23,467 nucleotides of DNA from Spirochaetia bacterium (GCA_900769325.1 CAAGGF010000118.1:1-23467); one strand, 5' to 3'; positions 6,400 to 14,426 are shown, counted from the stretch's first letter. Notes: a model not told the origin generated them from the letters alone. Made by a program: numbers and translations.

Positions 6400-7086
6400 A
6401 TGATGAAAAGTGAAAAAAAAAATCAGACAAAAAGAAAACCCAAACCGCAGATACGGGAAATGACAATGCAGCGCGGAATTAATTTTCCAAGCGATGAAGA
6501 ACTTGTCATGATGATTTTAGGAAGCGGAACTAAAACTTTGCCGTTAGAAGAAATGAGTTTTAAAGTTTGCAAAGTTTTATGTCAGACTAAAGCAGAAAAA
6601 GTGATTCCTGAACTTTTAAAAATTCAGGGAATAGGGCACAGTAAGGCACTTGCAATTGCTTCAAGCCTTGAGCTCGGGCGAAGGTTTTTCTGCCACAAAG
6701 GAATAAAAATAAAAACGCCTGAAGACTTAATTCCTTTTGTAACTCACTATACATTGGCACGTCAGGAACATTTTCTTTCTGTAATGCTTTCGGGTGCAAG
6801 TGAAATCATCGACATTCATGTTGCATCTGTTGGAACGGTAAATTACACTGTAGTCCATCCGCGCGAAATTTTTTCTCTTGCAGTAAAGGAAAATGCATCT
6901 TCTTTGATTTTGTGCCACAATCATCCTTCGGGTTCTGTAACTCCGTCAGATGAAGACATTGAAACTACAAAAAGACTTGTCGATGCCGGCGAAATAATCG
7001 GAATTCCTGTAATCGACCATTTGATTTTGACTCAGGACTCTCATTTCAGTTTTTTTGAACACGGACTCATCGAAGGCAGAAAATAA
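6400..7086 (+). CDS. radC: RadC-family (UPF0758) JAB/MPN-domain protein
   Basis: 228 residues, the usual RadC length. The N-terminal half carries P-S-D-E-E-L-V-M-M-I-L-G-S-G and a helix-hairpin-helix-like I-Q-G-I-G-H-S-K-A-L-A-I-A at about residues 70-82. The C-terminal half is a JAB/MPN+ metalloprotease-like domain with the metal-binding H-N-H-P-S-G-S-V-T-P-S-D-E-D at 173-186. The family was named for a supposed role in DNA repair, but its biochemical function is unsettled. The start is one of two adjacent ATGs (6400 or 6403), neither with a ribosome site. It has no partner gene; purM lies 179 bases downstream after a perfect inverted repeat. Confidence 0.9.
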   Translation: MMKSEKKNQTKRKPKPQIREMTMQRGINFPSDEELVMMILGSGTKTLPLEEMSFKVCKVLCQTKAEKVIPELLKIQGIGHSKALAIASSLELGRRFFCHKGIKIKTPEDLIPFVTHYTLARQEHFLSVMLSGASEIIDIHVASVGTVNYTVVHPREIFSLAVKENASSLILCHNHPSGSVTPSDEDIETTKRLVDAGEIIGIPVIDHLILTQDSHFSFFEHGLIEGRK

Positions 7087-7096
7087 TTTTATTCAA

Positions 7097-7126
7097 GGAA
7101 TATTAAAACTCTAAACTTAATATTCC
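7097..7126. repeat. Perfect inverted repeat between radC and purM
   Basis: GGAATATTAA (7097-7106) and TTAATATTCC (7117-7126) form a 10-bp perfect stem with a 10-base loop. No T-run follows on the plus strand, so it is a poor intrinsic terminator. It could stabilise the radC transcript end or be an operator upstream of the purM promoter. Confidence 0.5.
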
Positions 7127-7162
7127 CAAAAATCGAAAAAACATATATAATTTTAAGAAATC

Positions 7163-7190
7163 TTGAAAAAAGAGTTTCAGGGTTTATGTT
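7163..7190 (+). promoter_or_regulatory. Probable promoter of the purM-purN-trpR-like unit
   Basis: TTGAAA (7163-7168), a 16-base spacer, then TATGTT (7185-7190). The predicted leader is about 70 bases and holds a small hairpin TGGCAT/ATGTCA (7223-7238). A GCAAA (7204-7208)/TTTGC (7250-7254) pairing beside the ribosome site is also possible. I see no purine-riboswitch core. Confidence 0.45.
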
Positions 7191-7265
7191 TTTAGTTTGC
7201 GTTGCAAATTCTTTTTTATTACTGGCATTTTTAATGTCAAAAGTTTTTCTTTGCGGGAGTGCAAG

Positions 7266-8354
7266 ATGGCAAGTTATAAAGAATCTGGTGTTGATGTTGA
7301 AGAAGGTTATCGTGCTGTAGATAAATATAAGGAACATGCAAAAAGAACTGCAATTCCTGGTCTTTTAACAGGTTTGGGAAGTTTCAACGGAATGTTTGAA
7401 ATTCCAAAAGGCTTAAAAAATCCTGTCATGGTAAGCGGAACGGACGGCGTTGGCACAAAACTTGATATTGCTTTTCAGTTAAAAAAATATGACACTGTCG
7501 GAATCGACTGTGTTGCAATGAGCGTAAATGACATTTTGTGTTCCGGCGTTCAGACTCTTTTCTTTTTGGATTATGTTGCATGCGGAAAACTTGAAGCAGA
7601 TGTTGCATCAGATTTGGTAAAAGGTGTTGCAGACGGTTGTGTTATGACAGGCTGTGCCCTTTTAGGCGGTGAAACTGCAGAAATGCCGGGCTTTTACGAC
7701 ATCGGAAAATATGATTTGGCAGGTTTTGGTGTAGGTGTCGGTGAAAAAGACGAAATGATTACTGGTGAAAAAATTTCTGAAGGCGATGTTTTAATAGGCC
7801 TCTCATCTACAGGCGTTCATTCAAACGGTTTCAGCCTCGTAAGAAAACTTGTTTCAAATTTCGACGACAAATTTATCGTAGACGGAAAAGATACTGGAAA
7901 AACAATCGGAGAAGTTCTTTTAACTCCAACAAGAATTTATGTAAAGCCTGTTATGGAAGTTCTTGCAAAATATAAAAATGCCGTTCACGGAATGGTTCAT
8001 GTCACAGGCGGCGGATTTTACGAAAATATTCCAAGGATGTATCCAAAAAGTAAGGATGGAAAACAGCTTATTTCCGTCATTAAAAAAGACAGCTGGAAGA
8101 TTCCTCCTGTATTTGATGAACTTATCAGGCGCGGTGCAGATGTTAATTCTATTTACAATACTTTCAATATGGGAATCGGTTTTGTTCTTGCAGTTGATTC
8201 TTCTTGTGCTGATAGTATCGTTTCTATGTTCAATGAAAATTCTCCAAAATATCACCGTGATGATTCAGAAGATTTAAAGGCATTTAAAATCGGACGGGTT
8301 TGTTATGCAGAAGGAAAGGCTGAAACTCAAAAAGAAAAAGTTTTGTTTGAGTAA
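7266..8354 (+). CDS. purM: Phosphoribosylformylglycinamidine cyclo-ligase (AIR synthetase)
   Basis: A cytoplasmic enzyme of de novo purine synthesis. It uses ATP to close formylglycinamidine ribonucleotide into aminoimidazole ribonucleotide. It has 362 residues from ATG 7266, which follows a GGGAG ribosome site. A longer reading from TTG at 7197 adds a Phe/Cys-rich, non-conserved stretch and overlaps the leader. PurM family features are clear: G-T-D-G-V-G-T-K-L-D at 58-67, M-S-V-N-D-I-L with F-F-L-D-Y-V-A-C-G-K-L, and G-G-E-T-A-E-M-P-G. Later come S-T-G-V-H-S-N-G-F-S-L-V-R and H-V-T-G-G-G-F-Y-E-N-I-P-R. It is the first gene of an apparent purM-purN-trpR-like transcript with a 24-base gap to purN. 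Confidence 0.95.
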   Translation: MASYKESGVDVEEGYRAVDKYKEHAKRTAIPGLLTGLGSFNGMFEIPKGLKNPVMVSGTDGVGTKLDIAFQLKKYDTVGIDCVAMSVNDILCSGVQTLFFLDYVACGKLEADVASDLVKGVADGCVMTGCALLGGETAEMPGFYDIGKYDLAGFGVGVGEKDEMITGEKISEGDVLIGLSSTGVHSNGFSLVRKLVSNFDDKFIVDGKDTGKTIGEVLLTPTRIYVKPVMEVLAKYKNAVHGMVHVTGGGFYENIPRMYPKSKDGKQLISVIKKDSWKIPPVFDELIRRGADVNSIYNTFNMGIGFVLAVDSSCADSIVSMFNENSPKYHRDDSEDLKAFKIGRVCYAEGKAETQKEKVLFE

Positions 8355-8378
8355 ATTTTAAAATTTTACGGTTAAAAA

Positions 8379-9005
8379 ATGAAAAGAATTGCTGTTTTAG
8401 TTTCCGGCGGAGGAACAAATCTTCAGGCATTAATCGATTACAAAAAATCTCACAAAGATTGTCCTTATACCATAGCAGTTGTAATAAGCGACAGAAAAGA
8501 TGTTTACGCATTAAATCGTGCATCTTCAGAAGGCATTCCTTCTAAGGTTTTAAGTCCGTATGGCGTAATGGGTAAAGAAAACGCTGTTTCTGCTTCCCGC
8601 GATGAAAAGCGTCTTTGTGTAAGCAATAAAGTTCTAGAAGTTTGTAAAGAATTTAAAGTTGAAGGAATCGTTCAGGCCGGTTATCTTACAGTTTTATCCG
8701 GGAATATTTTAAAAGAATATGAAAATAAAATTATAAACCTTCATCCTGCTCTTCTTCCAAAATTTGGCGGAGTGGGGATGTGGGGCCATCATGTTCACGA
8801 AGCAGTTTTACAAAGCGGTGAAAAAGAAAGCGGATGTACGATTCATTTTGTAACTTCAGAATGTGATGCAGGAAAAATTCTTCTTCAAAAAAAAGTTCCT
8901 GTATTAAACGGTGACACTCCAGATTCTCTTTATGAACGCCTTGCTCCAAAAGAACACGAAGCAATCATCGAAGGCACTTGTCTTTTATGTGAAAAATATC
9001 TTTGA
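8379..9005 (+). CDS. purN: Phosphoribosylglycinamide formyltransferase
   Basis: A cytoplasmic enzyme that transfers the formyl group of 10-formyltetrahydrofolate to glycinamide ribonucleotide, the purine step two before PurM. It has 208 residues. The start M-K-R-I-A-V-L-V-S-G-G-G-T-N-L-Q-A-L is the phosphate-binding loop. The catalytic triad of the family is present: Asn120 and His122 in N-L-H-P-A-L-L-P, and Asp163 in E-C-D-A-G-K-I-L. The loop after P-K-F-G-G reads V-G-M-W-G-H-H-V-H-E-A-V, a variant of the Y-P-G form in E. coli. It resembles the F-G-G form known from other anaerobes. The ATG has no obvious ribosome site; coupling with purM 24 bases upstream is likely. It ends 7 bases before the TrpR-like gene. 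Confidence 0.93.
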   Translation: MKRIAVLVSGGGTNLQALIDYKKSHKDCPYTIAVVISDRKDVYALNRASSEGIPSKVLSPYGVMGKENAVSASRDEKRLCVSNKVLEVCKEFKVEGIVQAGYLTVLSGNILKEYENKIINLHPALLPKFGGVGMWGHHVHEAVLQSGEKESGCTIHFVTSECDAGKILLQKKVPVLNGDTPDSLYERLAPKEHEAIIEGTCLLCEKYL

Positions 9006-9012
9006 GGTAAAT

Positions 9013-9321
9013 ATGGATTTTCAGGATAAACAGAACGAGTTTTTTCAGGAAAATTACGATGAACTGTGCGATATAATTTTTTCCGTAAAAGACAAAACTC
9101 TTTTAAAAGATTTTTTGAACTGTCTTTTTACTCCGTCAGAGCGCTTTGATTTTGCACAAAGATGGCTTATCGTAAAAGAATTAAAATCAGGTACTCCTCA
9201 AAGGGAAATTGCAAAAAAATACAATATGAGCCTCTGCAAGATTACAAGAGGCTCTAAAGAACTTCAAAAAGAAAACAGTGCATTTGGAAAAATCGCCGAT
9301 ATCTTTTTTGAAAATCAGTAA
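9013..9321 (+). CDS. TrpR-family DNA-binding repressor-like protein
   Basis: A 102-residue helical protein, close to the size of E. coli TrpR (108). The start is ATG 9013 after GAGG with a 5-base spacer; in-frame upstream starts lie inside purN. Residues 39-81 match the TrpR core: F-T-P-S-E-R, A-Q-R-W-L-I-V-K-E-L, then the helix-turn-helix P-Q-R-E-I-A ... K-I-T-R-G-S. In a by-eye alignment to E. coli TrpR, Thr44, Arg54, Arg84 and Gly85 of the tryptophan pocket are kept (T40, R50, R79, G80), while Thr81 and Ser88 become Lys76 and Glu83. The tryptophan pocket is therefore only partly conserved. It is the third gene of the purM-purN cluster, with no trp gene in the window, so target and ligand are unknown. 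It resembles TrpR more than the shorter-motif YerC relatives. Confidence 0.8.
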   Translation: MDFQDKQNEFFQENYDELCDIIFSVKDKTLLKDFLNCLFTPSERFDFAQRWLIVKELKSGTPQREIAKKYNMSLCKITRGSKELQKENSAFGKIADIFFENQ

Positions 9322-9340
9322 TTTTAAATTCTTCTTTTTT

Positions 9341-12112
9341 CTATTCATCAGTCTTGCTTAAAATCTGTGCAATCTGCTTTCTATTCCATCTTACAGCAGT
9401 GTCGTAAGGAGTTTCTCCGCTTATGTTTTTTGCGTTTACATCAAGCCCGTAAGAGATAAGCGTTTTCACTGTTGAAGCATCAGAGATTTTTGCGGCATAA
9501 TGAAGAATCGTGTTTCCCTGAATGTCTGTCAAAGTTCCGCTGTATTTTACGATATTTGAAAGCATTTTTGCATCACCTTTTTTTAATGCAAGAATGGCTG
9601 CATTGTTTCCCTGCTTGTCGATTGAAATAAACGGATTTGCCTTGTTTTTAAGGAGAAGCTCTGCAATGTCTGTTTTGTTGTTTTTTACGGCTATTCCTAA
9701 AGGCGTGTAACCTTCTGAATTTCTTGTGTCAATCGGGTATTTTTCGTTGATTAAAAATTCGATGTCTTTGATTCTTCCGTTGTTTTTTACGATTACATGA
9801 ACCGGTGTATTTCCATCTGAATCCTGAATGTATTTGTCGTTTCCTAAAACAGCTTTCATTACATCTTCGCCGAGTGAAAGGCTTAAACTGAAAGGTGTGT
9901 TTCCGTTTTTATCCCTTGAAAGAGCGTTTCCGCCTGCATTTTTGATGATGTTTATGATTTCTATGTTTCCAGTTAAAGCTGCTTCATGGTAAGAATTCCG
10001 GCCGTTTGTTTCCTGAATGTGAACGCTTGCATGGTTTTGAAGAAGAAGTTTTACGACTTCAGGATTTTGTCCGCGGATTGCATCCATTAAAACTGTTCTT
10101 CCCGTGATGTCGCTTGAGTTTGAATCTGCATTCGATGCAAGGAGAAGTTTTACTGTTTCAAGTTTTCCTGCAAGAACTGCTTCAGAAAGCGGCGATTTTC
10201 CTGAAATGTTCTGTGCGTTTACATCTGCACCTTTTTCGATGAGTTTTATTACTGATTTTGGAGCGTCCCATCGTACTGCGTGATGTAAAGGTGTGCTTCC
10301 AAGATTGTCCCTCTGATTTACTTTGCATCCTTTGGAAATTAAAAGGTCTACAAGCTCTGAATTGTTCGTTTTTACGGCATTGAATAAAGGTGTTTCGCCG
10401 TTTGCGTTTTGACTTTGAGGATTTACGCCTTTTACGATTAAATTTTCAATTGCATCTAAAACTTCCCATTCTGCAGCGTAATGGAGGACTGTGTTTGCAC
10501 TGCCGTCTGTCTGTTTTACAGTCTGCGGCGTTATAAGCCATTCCATGACAGAACCTCCTGCTTTAAGTGCAAGTCTTAGCGGAGAATAATTTAAATTGTT
10601 TGCTGAAAAAATATCTGCACCTTTTGCAAGAAGAAGTTTTCCGACTTTTTCCCGGTTTTTTATAATAGAAAGAAAAAGTGCATTGTTTCCTTCTGAATTT
10701 CGCTGGTTTACATCGTTTGTAAGGCTTAAAATAAGCTGAATTTTTGCAAGGCTTGCATCTTCTAAAATTGCTATGTGAAGCGGCGTGTTTCCTTGAGAAT
10801 CCCTTGAGTCGATGTTGTATTTGTTTATAATCATTTCAAGAACATTGTCTTTTGATAAAAGGGCGATTTTAAGCGGAGATGAGCCTTTGTTGTCTTTTGA
10901 ATGAATGTCTGCTCCGTGAGATGCGTAAAACTGAACATGCTGAAGATTGTGGTTTTCAAGTGCGACTAAAAGTGCTGTAACTCCTTCTTTGTTTCTTGCA
11001 TTTATTTCAGCGCCTCCGTTTACTAATTCCTGAAGAACTTGAACCGGAACATTTGTCATCGTTGCAGTGTGAAGGGCTGTGTCTCCATACATGTCTTTTT
11101 CTGTTGCGTCTGCCTTGAATTTTAAAAGCGTTTTGTAGATTTCAAGGCTGTTTTTTTCTGGTATTGCAAGAAGAATCGGTGTTTTTCCAAGGTTGTCTTT
11201 TGCGTTTACATTTGCTCCTGCACTTAAAATCATCTGAACGATTTCAAGATTTCCGTATCGCACCGCTTCGTGAAGGGGAGTTGTTCCTGTTGAATCCTGA
11301 ACATTTGTCTGGGCATTGTTTTCAAGAAGGTAATGTGCAATTCCTGTGTGGCCTAAAATTGAAGCAATGTGAAGCGGAGTCTGTCCGTCTTCAAGCCTCA
11401 TGTCGAGGTTTCTGTTTGAAATCGCATCCTGAAAATATGAAAATTCTGTTTTTACATGGTCTGCACCGTACATTATAAGGGTTGCAGCGATTTCTGCTGA
11501 GCGTGGATTTTTAGCATTCTGAAATGCAATGTCAAGCGGAGTAAGGCCAGAGTTGTCTTTTTCAGAAAGTTTAAGTCCTCGTTCTTTTGAAAGTTCAAGT
11601 CCCAGAAAATCCTGTGTCTGTGCAAAATAGTGAACTAAAGTTCTTCCCTGATAATCTTTTAATTTTCCTGTAGTTTCCGTGATGAAAAGATTGTAGTAAT
11701 CTTCGCTTTTTGAAAGGCCTTTTTCAAGTGCAGTCTGACCTGTTTCATCATCGACTGCGTAAAGGTTTTCACCGATTTGAGAAAGAATTGAAGCACATTC
11801 ATAACTGTTGTTGTCAATTGCAAGGTGAAGCGGAGTCTTTCCGTAGAAATTTTTTAAATCGGTTTTTGCTCCTTTAGAAATCAAGAATTCAAGAAGTGCC
11901 TGATTGTTTTTCATTGCAGCGATGTGAAGTGCTGTGTTTAAATCTTCATCAGTTTCGTTTATATCGTCAGAATATGTAAATCGTCCTTTTGCTTCCTGAT
12001 TTTTATCTTGTTTTACAAGGTCAATGAATTTATCGCGCTGTGGAGTAGTTTTGCAACTGAAAAGAATAAAAACTGAAAAAGCAAAAAATGCCGAAGAAAT
12101 AATTTTATTCAT
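9341..12112 (-). CDS. Large ankyrin-repeat lipoprotein
   Basis: 923 residues. The signal peptide is M-N-K-I-I-S-S followed by a hydrophobic run and the lipobox L-F-S-C, with Cys20 as the predicted lipid site, so the protein should be tethered outside the cytoplasm. From about residue 58 to the end it is a nearly unbroken series of about 26 ankyrin repeats of 30-35 residues (T-P-L-H-x-A ... L-L-x-x-G-A-x-x-N ... G). No enzymatic domain is seen. Ankyrin solenoids bind proteins; the partner is unknown. Short repeats of 30-31 residues without the usual G-A-x-x-N turn recur at repeats 3, 11, 14, 21 and 24, each followed by a (N/R)-T-x-(L/V)-H repeat, suggesting duplication of multi-repeat blocks. 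The ribosome site is GAGGG before ATG 12112. It converges on the TrpR-like gene with a 19-base gap and no clear terminator between. Confidence 0.9.
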   Translation of the reverse strand: MNKIISSAFFAFSVFILFSCKTTPQRDKFIDLVKQDKNQEAKGRFTYSDDINETDEDLNTALHIAAMKNNQALLEFLISKGAKTDLKNFYGKTPLHLAIDNNSYECASILSQIGENLYAVDDETGQTALEKGLSKSEDYYNLFITETTGKLKDYQGRTLVHYFAQTQDFLGLELSKERGLKLSEKDNSGLTPLDIAFQNAKNPRSAEIAATLIMYGADHVKTEFSYFQDAISNRNLDMRLEDGQTPLHIASILGHTGIAHYLLENNAQTNVQDSTGTTPLHEAVRYGNLEIVQMILSAGANVNAKDNLGKTPILLAIPEKNSLEIYKTLLKFKADATEKDMYGDTALHTATMTNVPVQVLQELVNGGAEINARNKEGVTALLVALENHNLQHVQFYASHGADIHSKDNKGSSPLKIALLSKDNVLEMIINKYNIDSRDSQGNTPLHIAILEDASLAKIQLILSLTNDVNQRNSEGNNALFLSIIKNREKVGKLLLAKGADIFSANNLNYSPLRLALKAGGSVMEWLITPQTVKQTDGSANTVLHYAAEWEVLDAIENLIVKGVNPQSQNANGETPLFNAVKTNNSELVDLLISKGCKVNQRDNLGSTPLHHAVRWDAPKSVIKLIEKGADVNAQNISGKSPLSEAVLAGKLETVKLLLASNADSNSSDITGRTVLMDAIRGQNPEVVKLLLQNHASVHIQETNGRNSYHEAALTGNIEIINIIKNAGGNALSRDKNGNTPFSLSLSLGEDVMKAVLGNDKYIQDSDGNTPVHVIVKNNGRIKDIEFLINEKYPIDTRNSEGYTPLGIAVKNNKTDIAELLLKNKANPFISIDKQGNNAAILALKKGDAKMLSNIVKYSGTLTDIQGNTILHYAAKISDASTVKTLISYGLDVNAKNISGETPYDTAVRWNRKQIAQILSKTDE

Positions 12113-12259
12113 GCTTTCCCTCTAAAAAAATTTAAATTACATGTAAGTCTTTCTTAAAAACAGAGAAGTCCTTAATTCAATATCGGAAAAAAAAACTTTT
12201 ACTTTAGAAAACCTGAAAAAAACTTCTTTAGTTAAATTTTTAAACAAAAATTCTAGGGA

Positions 12260-12288
12260 TTTACAATTTTTTTTAATTCTGATAGAAT
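12260..12288 (+). promoter_or_regulatory. Sigma-70 promoter of rplY
   Basis: TTTACA (12260-12265), a 17-base spacer, then TAGAAT (12283-12288). The leader is about 37 bases, with AAGGAG at 12317-12322 nine bases before ATG 12332. The remaining gap to the ankyrin gene (12113-12259) is AT-rich; I found no convincing promoter for the minus-strand gene in it. Confidence 0.7.
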
Positions 12289-12331
12289 ATTCAAACTTAT
12301 TTAATATAAAGGATATAAGGAGCTTTAGAAA

Positions 12332-12883
12332 ATGAGTAAGCAGACTATCAATGCAAAAGTGCGTACTGTAACAGGTAAAAGCGCTGCTAAAAAACTTCGT
12401 GAAGTAGGTAGTATCCCGGCCGTAATGTACAACGACAAAGGCGAAGCTACAATGCTTGAAGTAAACAGTACAGAATTCGAAAAAGTATGGCGTTCAATTA
12501 CAGCAACAACTTCAGTTATCTTAAATGTCGACGGAAAAGAAAATGTCGCTTTAATCAAAGATACTGAATACAATATCAGAACAGATAAAGTTCTTCATGC
12601 AGATTTCTTTGTTCCTGCAAAAGATGAAAAACTTGTTGTAAAAATGAAAATCCATTACACAGGAACAGCTGCCGGAGTTTTAAAAGGTGGTTTCATGGTA
12701 AAACATCTTCCAGAAATCAGACTTTCTACAGTTATTGCATCTTTACCGGAATCAATCGTTGTAGATGTTTCTGCATTAAATATTGGGGATGAACTTCGCG
12801 TAAAAGATTTAAATCTTGGAAAAGATGTAACAATTCTTTCAGATAAAGAAGCATCTCTTGTAAGCATTTCTCCTGCAAGATAA
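12332..12883 (+). CDS. rplY: Large ribosomal subunit protein bL25, CTC/TL5 long form
   Basis: Binds 5S rRNA in the large ribosomal subunit. It has 183 residues, the two-domain CTC/TL5 type rather than the 94-residue E. coli L25. The N-terminal 5S-binding domain (about 5-92) starts I-N-A-K-V-R-T-V-T-G-K-S-A-A-K-K-L-R with the typical G-S-I-P-A-V-M-Y. The C-terminal beta domain (about 95-183) has H-A-D-F-F and V-L-K-G-G-F-M-V-K-H-L-P-E-I, and near the end L-N-I-G-D-E-L-R-V-K-D-L. The CTC form is a general stress protein in Bacillus; whether it is stress-regulated here cannot be seen. It has a strong promoter and ribosome site and is followed by an efficient-looking terminator, so it is probably a highly expressed single gene. 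Confidence 0.93.
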   Translation: MSKQTINAKVRTVTGKSAAKKLREVGSIPAVMYNDKGEATMLEVNSTEFEKVWRSITATTSVILNVDGKENVALIKDTEYNIRTDKVLHADFFVPAKDEKLVVKMKIHYTGTAAGVLKGGFMVKHLPEIRLSTVIASLPESIVVDVSALNIGDELRVKDLNLGKDVTILSDKEASLVSISPAR

Positions 12884-12932
12884 TAAAACAGAAGTTTAAA
12901 AGGCTTCATTTAGAGATAATCTTCAATTTTTT

Positions 12933-12960
12933 AAGGCTCGTTTATTTACGGGCCTTTTTT
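12933..12960 (+). terminator. Intrinsic terminator of rplY
   Basis: AAGGCTCGT (12933-12941) pairs with ACGGGCCTT (12948-12956), nine pairs with one G-U and a six-base loop, followed by a T-run to 12960. tilS starts only 13 bases after it. Confidence 0.88.
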
Positions 12961-12973
12961 ACTATATAAAGAA

Positions 12974-14374
12974 ATGAAAGAAAATACTTTAGTTTCCGAA
13001 TTTGATTTTCAGGTTTCATCATTTTTTGAAAAGAATAAAATTCCTCTTACCAAAAAAGTTACAGTCTGTTTAGGCGTTTCAGGCGGTGCCGACAGTATTT
13101 CGCTTTTAGTTTCGCTCTGTCATCTTTCGTTAAAAAAAGGTTTTCCGTTAAAAATAATTTCCGTGAATCATAAAATCAGGTCGGATGAAGAAAGCGATTC
13201 TGACTGTGAATATGTAAAAAAACTTTGTGAAAAATTTAAAAAAAGCGGAATTGATGTTGAATGTGAAATTTATTCATTAAAGCGTGGTGAAGTTTTTGCT
13301 TGTGCAAAAGAAAGGGCAAACGGAATTGAAGAAGCTGCCCGATTTTTGAGATACAAGGCGTTTTTAAATTTTGCAGAAAAACATAATTCTTCTATTTTTT
13401 GCGTCGCACACAATAAAAACGATCAGTGCGAAACTTTGCTTATGAGATTTTTACAGGGCAGCCGCGGAGGTTTACAGGGAATTTATGAGAGGCGGGGAAT
13501 TTTTTACCGTCCGCTTTTAAATGTTAGCCGTAGTCAGATTGAAGAATATCTTAATTTTCTCAATATAAAGTGGGTGACAGATTCAACAAATAATTGCGAA
13601 GATTATTTACGGAATAAAATCAGGTTAAAATTGATTCCGTTTTTAAATGAATTTTTTCCCGGATGGCAAAAGGCGGTTCTTTCAGGCGGAAAAAAGGCTT
13701 TGGCAGACGAAGTTTTTTTAAGAAGTTTTTCAGATTCATTTGAAATTCAAAGCGATTTTTCAGGTTCAGAAAAAAAAGTATGTTTTCCGCTCGATTCGTT
13801 TAAAAAACTTCCTGAAGCGATAAAGATTAGGGTTTTGTACAGGGCATTTGACTTATTTATGGAAGAAAAGCGGATAAGTTTTGGTGTAATAGAAGAATTT
13901 TTAAACAAAATTGAGCGTTCAGACGGAAAAGAATGTGATTTTTTTGAAAATATTTCTGATTGGTCGCTGACGGTTAAAAATAATGTAATTTTCATAAAAA
14001 AACGGGAAAAAATAGCGACTGAAAAGGGTTTTTCTGCTATAATTGAAAACGAAGGAACTTATAATTTTCCTTTTGGTTCTGTAAAAGTTGAAAAAGATTT
14101 AGACGGAATTAAAATCATTTTTTATGCAAATGGAAAATCTCTTACATTCTGTGAAAAATCTTTTCCTTTCTGTATAAAAAGCCGTGAGACAAGCGACGAA
14201 GTTAAAACTTCTTTTGGAAAATACAAAAATGTTTCAGATGTTTTTACGGACTGGCATGTAAAAAAGTTGGATAAAGATTTGATTCCGCTCGTTCAGGAAC
14301 TTTATTCACCTTTGCAGGAAATTAAATTTATTCCGGGAACTCTTTTCGGCTATAAAGACTGGGTTCAAAAATAA
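12974..14374 (+). CDS. tilS: tRNA(Ile)-lysidine synthetase
   Basis: A cytoplasmic ATP-dependent enzyme that attaches lysine to C34 of the CAU anticodon of tRNA-Ile2 so that it reads AUA. It has 466 residues, the long form with C-terminal domains. The N-type ATP pyrophosphatase loop S-G-G-A-D-S is at 36-41. Further family segments are V-N-H-K-I-R-S, G-I-E-E-A-A-R-F-L-R-Y, A-H-N-K-N-D-Q-C-E-T and F-L-Q-G-S-R-G-G-L-Q-G-I. The R-P-L-L-N-V-S-R-S-Q-I and W-V-T-D-S-T-N segments contact ATP and tRNA. The last about 150 residues form the substrate-recognition region, ending L-F-G-Y-K-D-W. No ribosome site precedes the ATG; a TATATA box ends 5 bases upstream, so the start may be leaderless. It is a free-standing gene, not fused to hpt or next to ftsH. 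Confidence 0.93.
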   Translation: MKENTLVSEFDFQVSSFFEKNKIPLTKKVTVCLGVSGGADSISLLVSLCHLSLKKGFPLKIISVNHKIRSDEESDSDCEYVKKLCEKFKKSGIDVECEIYSLKRGEVFACAKERANGIEEAARFLRYKAFLNFAEKHNSSIFCVAHNKNDQCETLLMRFLQGSRGGLQGIYERRGIFYRPLLNVSRSQIEEYLNFLNIKWVTDSTNNCEDYLRNKIRLKLIPFLNEFFPGWQKAVLSGGKKALADEVFLRSFSDSFEIQSDFSGSEKKVCFPLDSFKKLPEAIKIRVLYRAFDLFMEEKRISFGVIEEFLNKIERSDGKECDFFENISDWSLTVKNNVIFIKKREKIATEKGFSAIIENEGTYNFPFGSVKVEKDLDGIKIIFYANGKSLTFCEKSFPFCIKSRETSDEVKTSFGKYKNVSDVFTDWHVKKLDKDLIPLVQELYSPLQEIKFIPGTLFGYKDWVQK

Positions 14375-14405
14375 GTGGAAAATTTAAAAAGATTAAGTTT
14401 TCTAC
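14375..14405. repeat. Small inverted repeat after tilS
   Basis: GTGGAAAA (14375-14382) pairs with TTTTCTAC (14398-14405), eight pairs including one G-U and a 15-base loop, starting right after the tilS stop. No T-run follows, so terminator function is doubtful. Confidence 0.35.
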
Positions 14406-14426
14406 TTGAAAAGTTTTGAGGATATG

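Noticed and set aside
7197..7265. N-terminal extension of PurM from a TTG
   Set aside because: Not PurM-like, lies in the leader, and ATG 7266 has a clear GGGAG site and the usual family start.
7191..7265. Purine riboswitch upstream of purM
   Set aside because: The leader is short and AT-rich, and I cannot find the conserved three-way-junction core.
9341..12112. CRISPR-like periodicity seen in the DNA
   Set aside because: The roughly 99-base period is explained by ankyrin codons in an open frame; no identical repeats with unique spacers.
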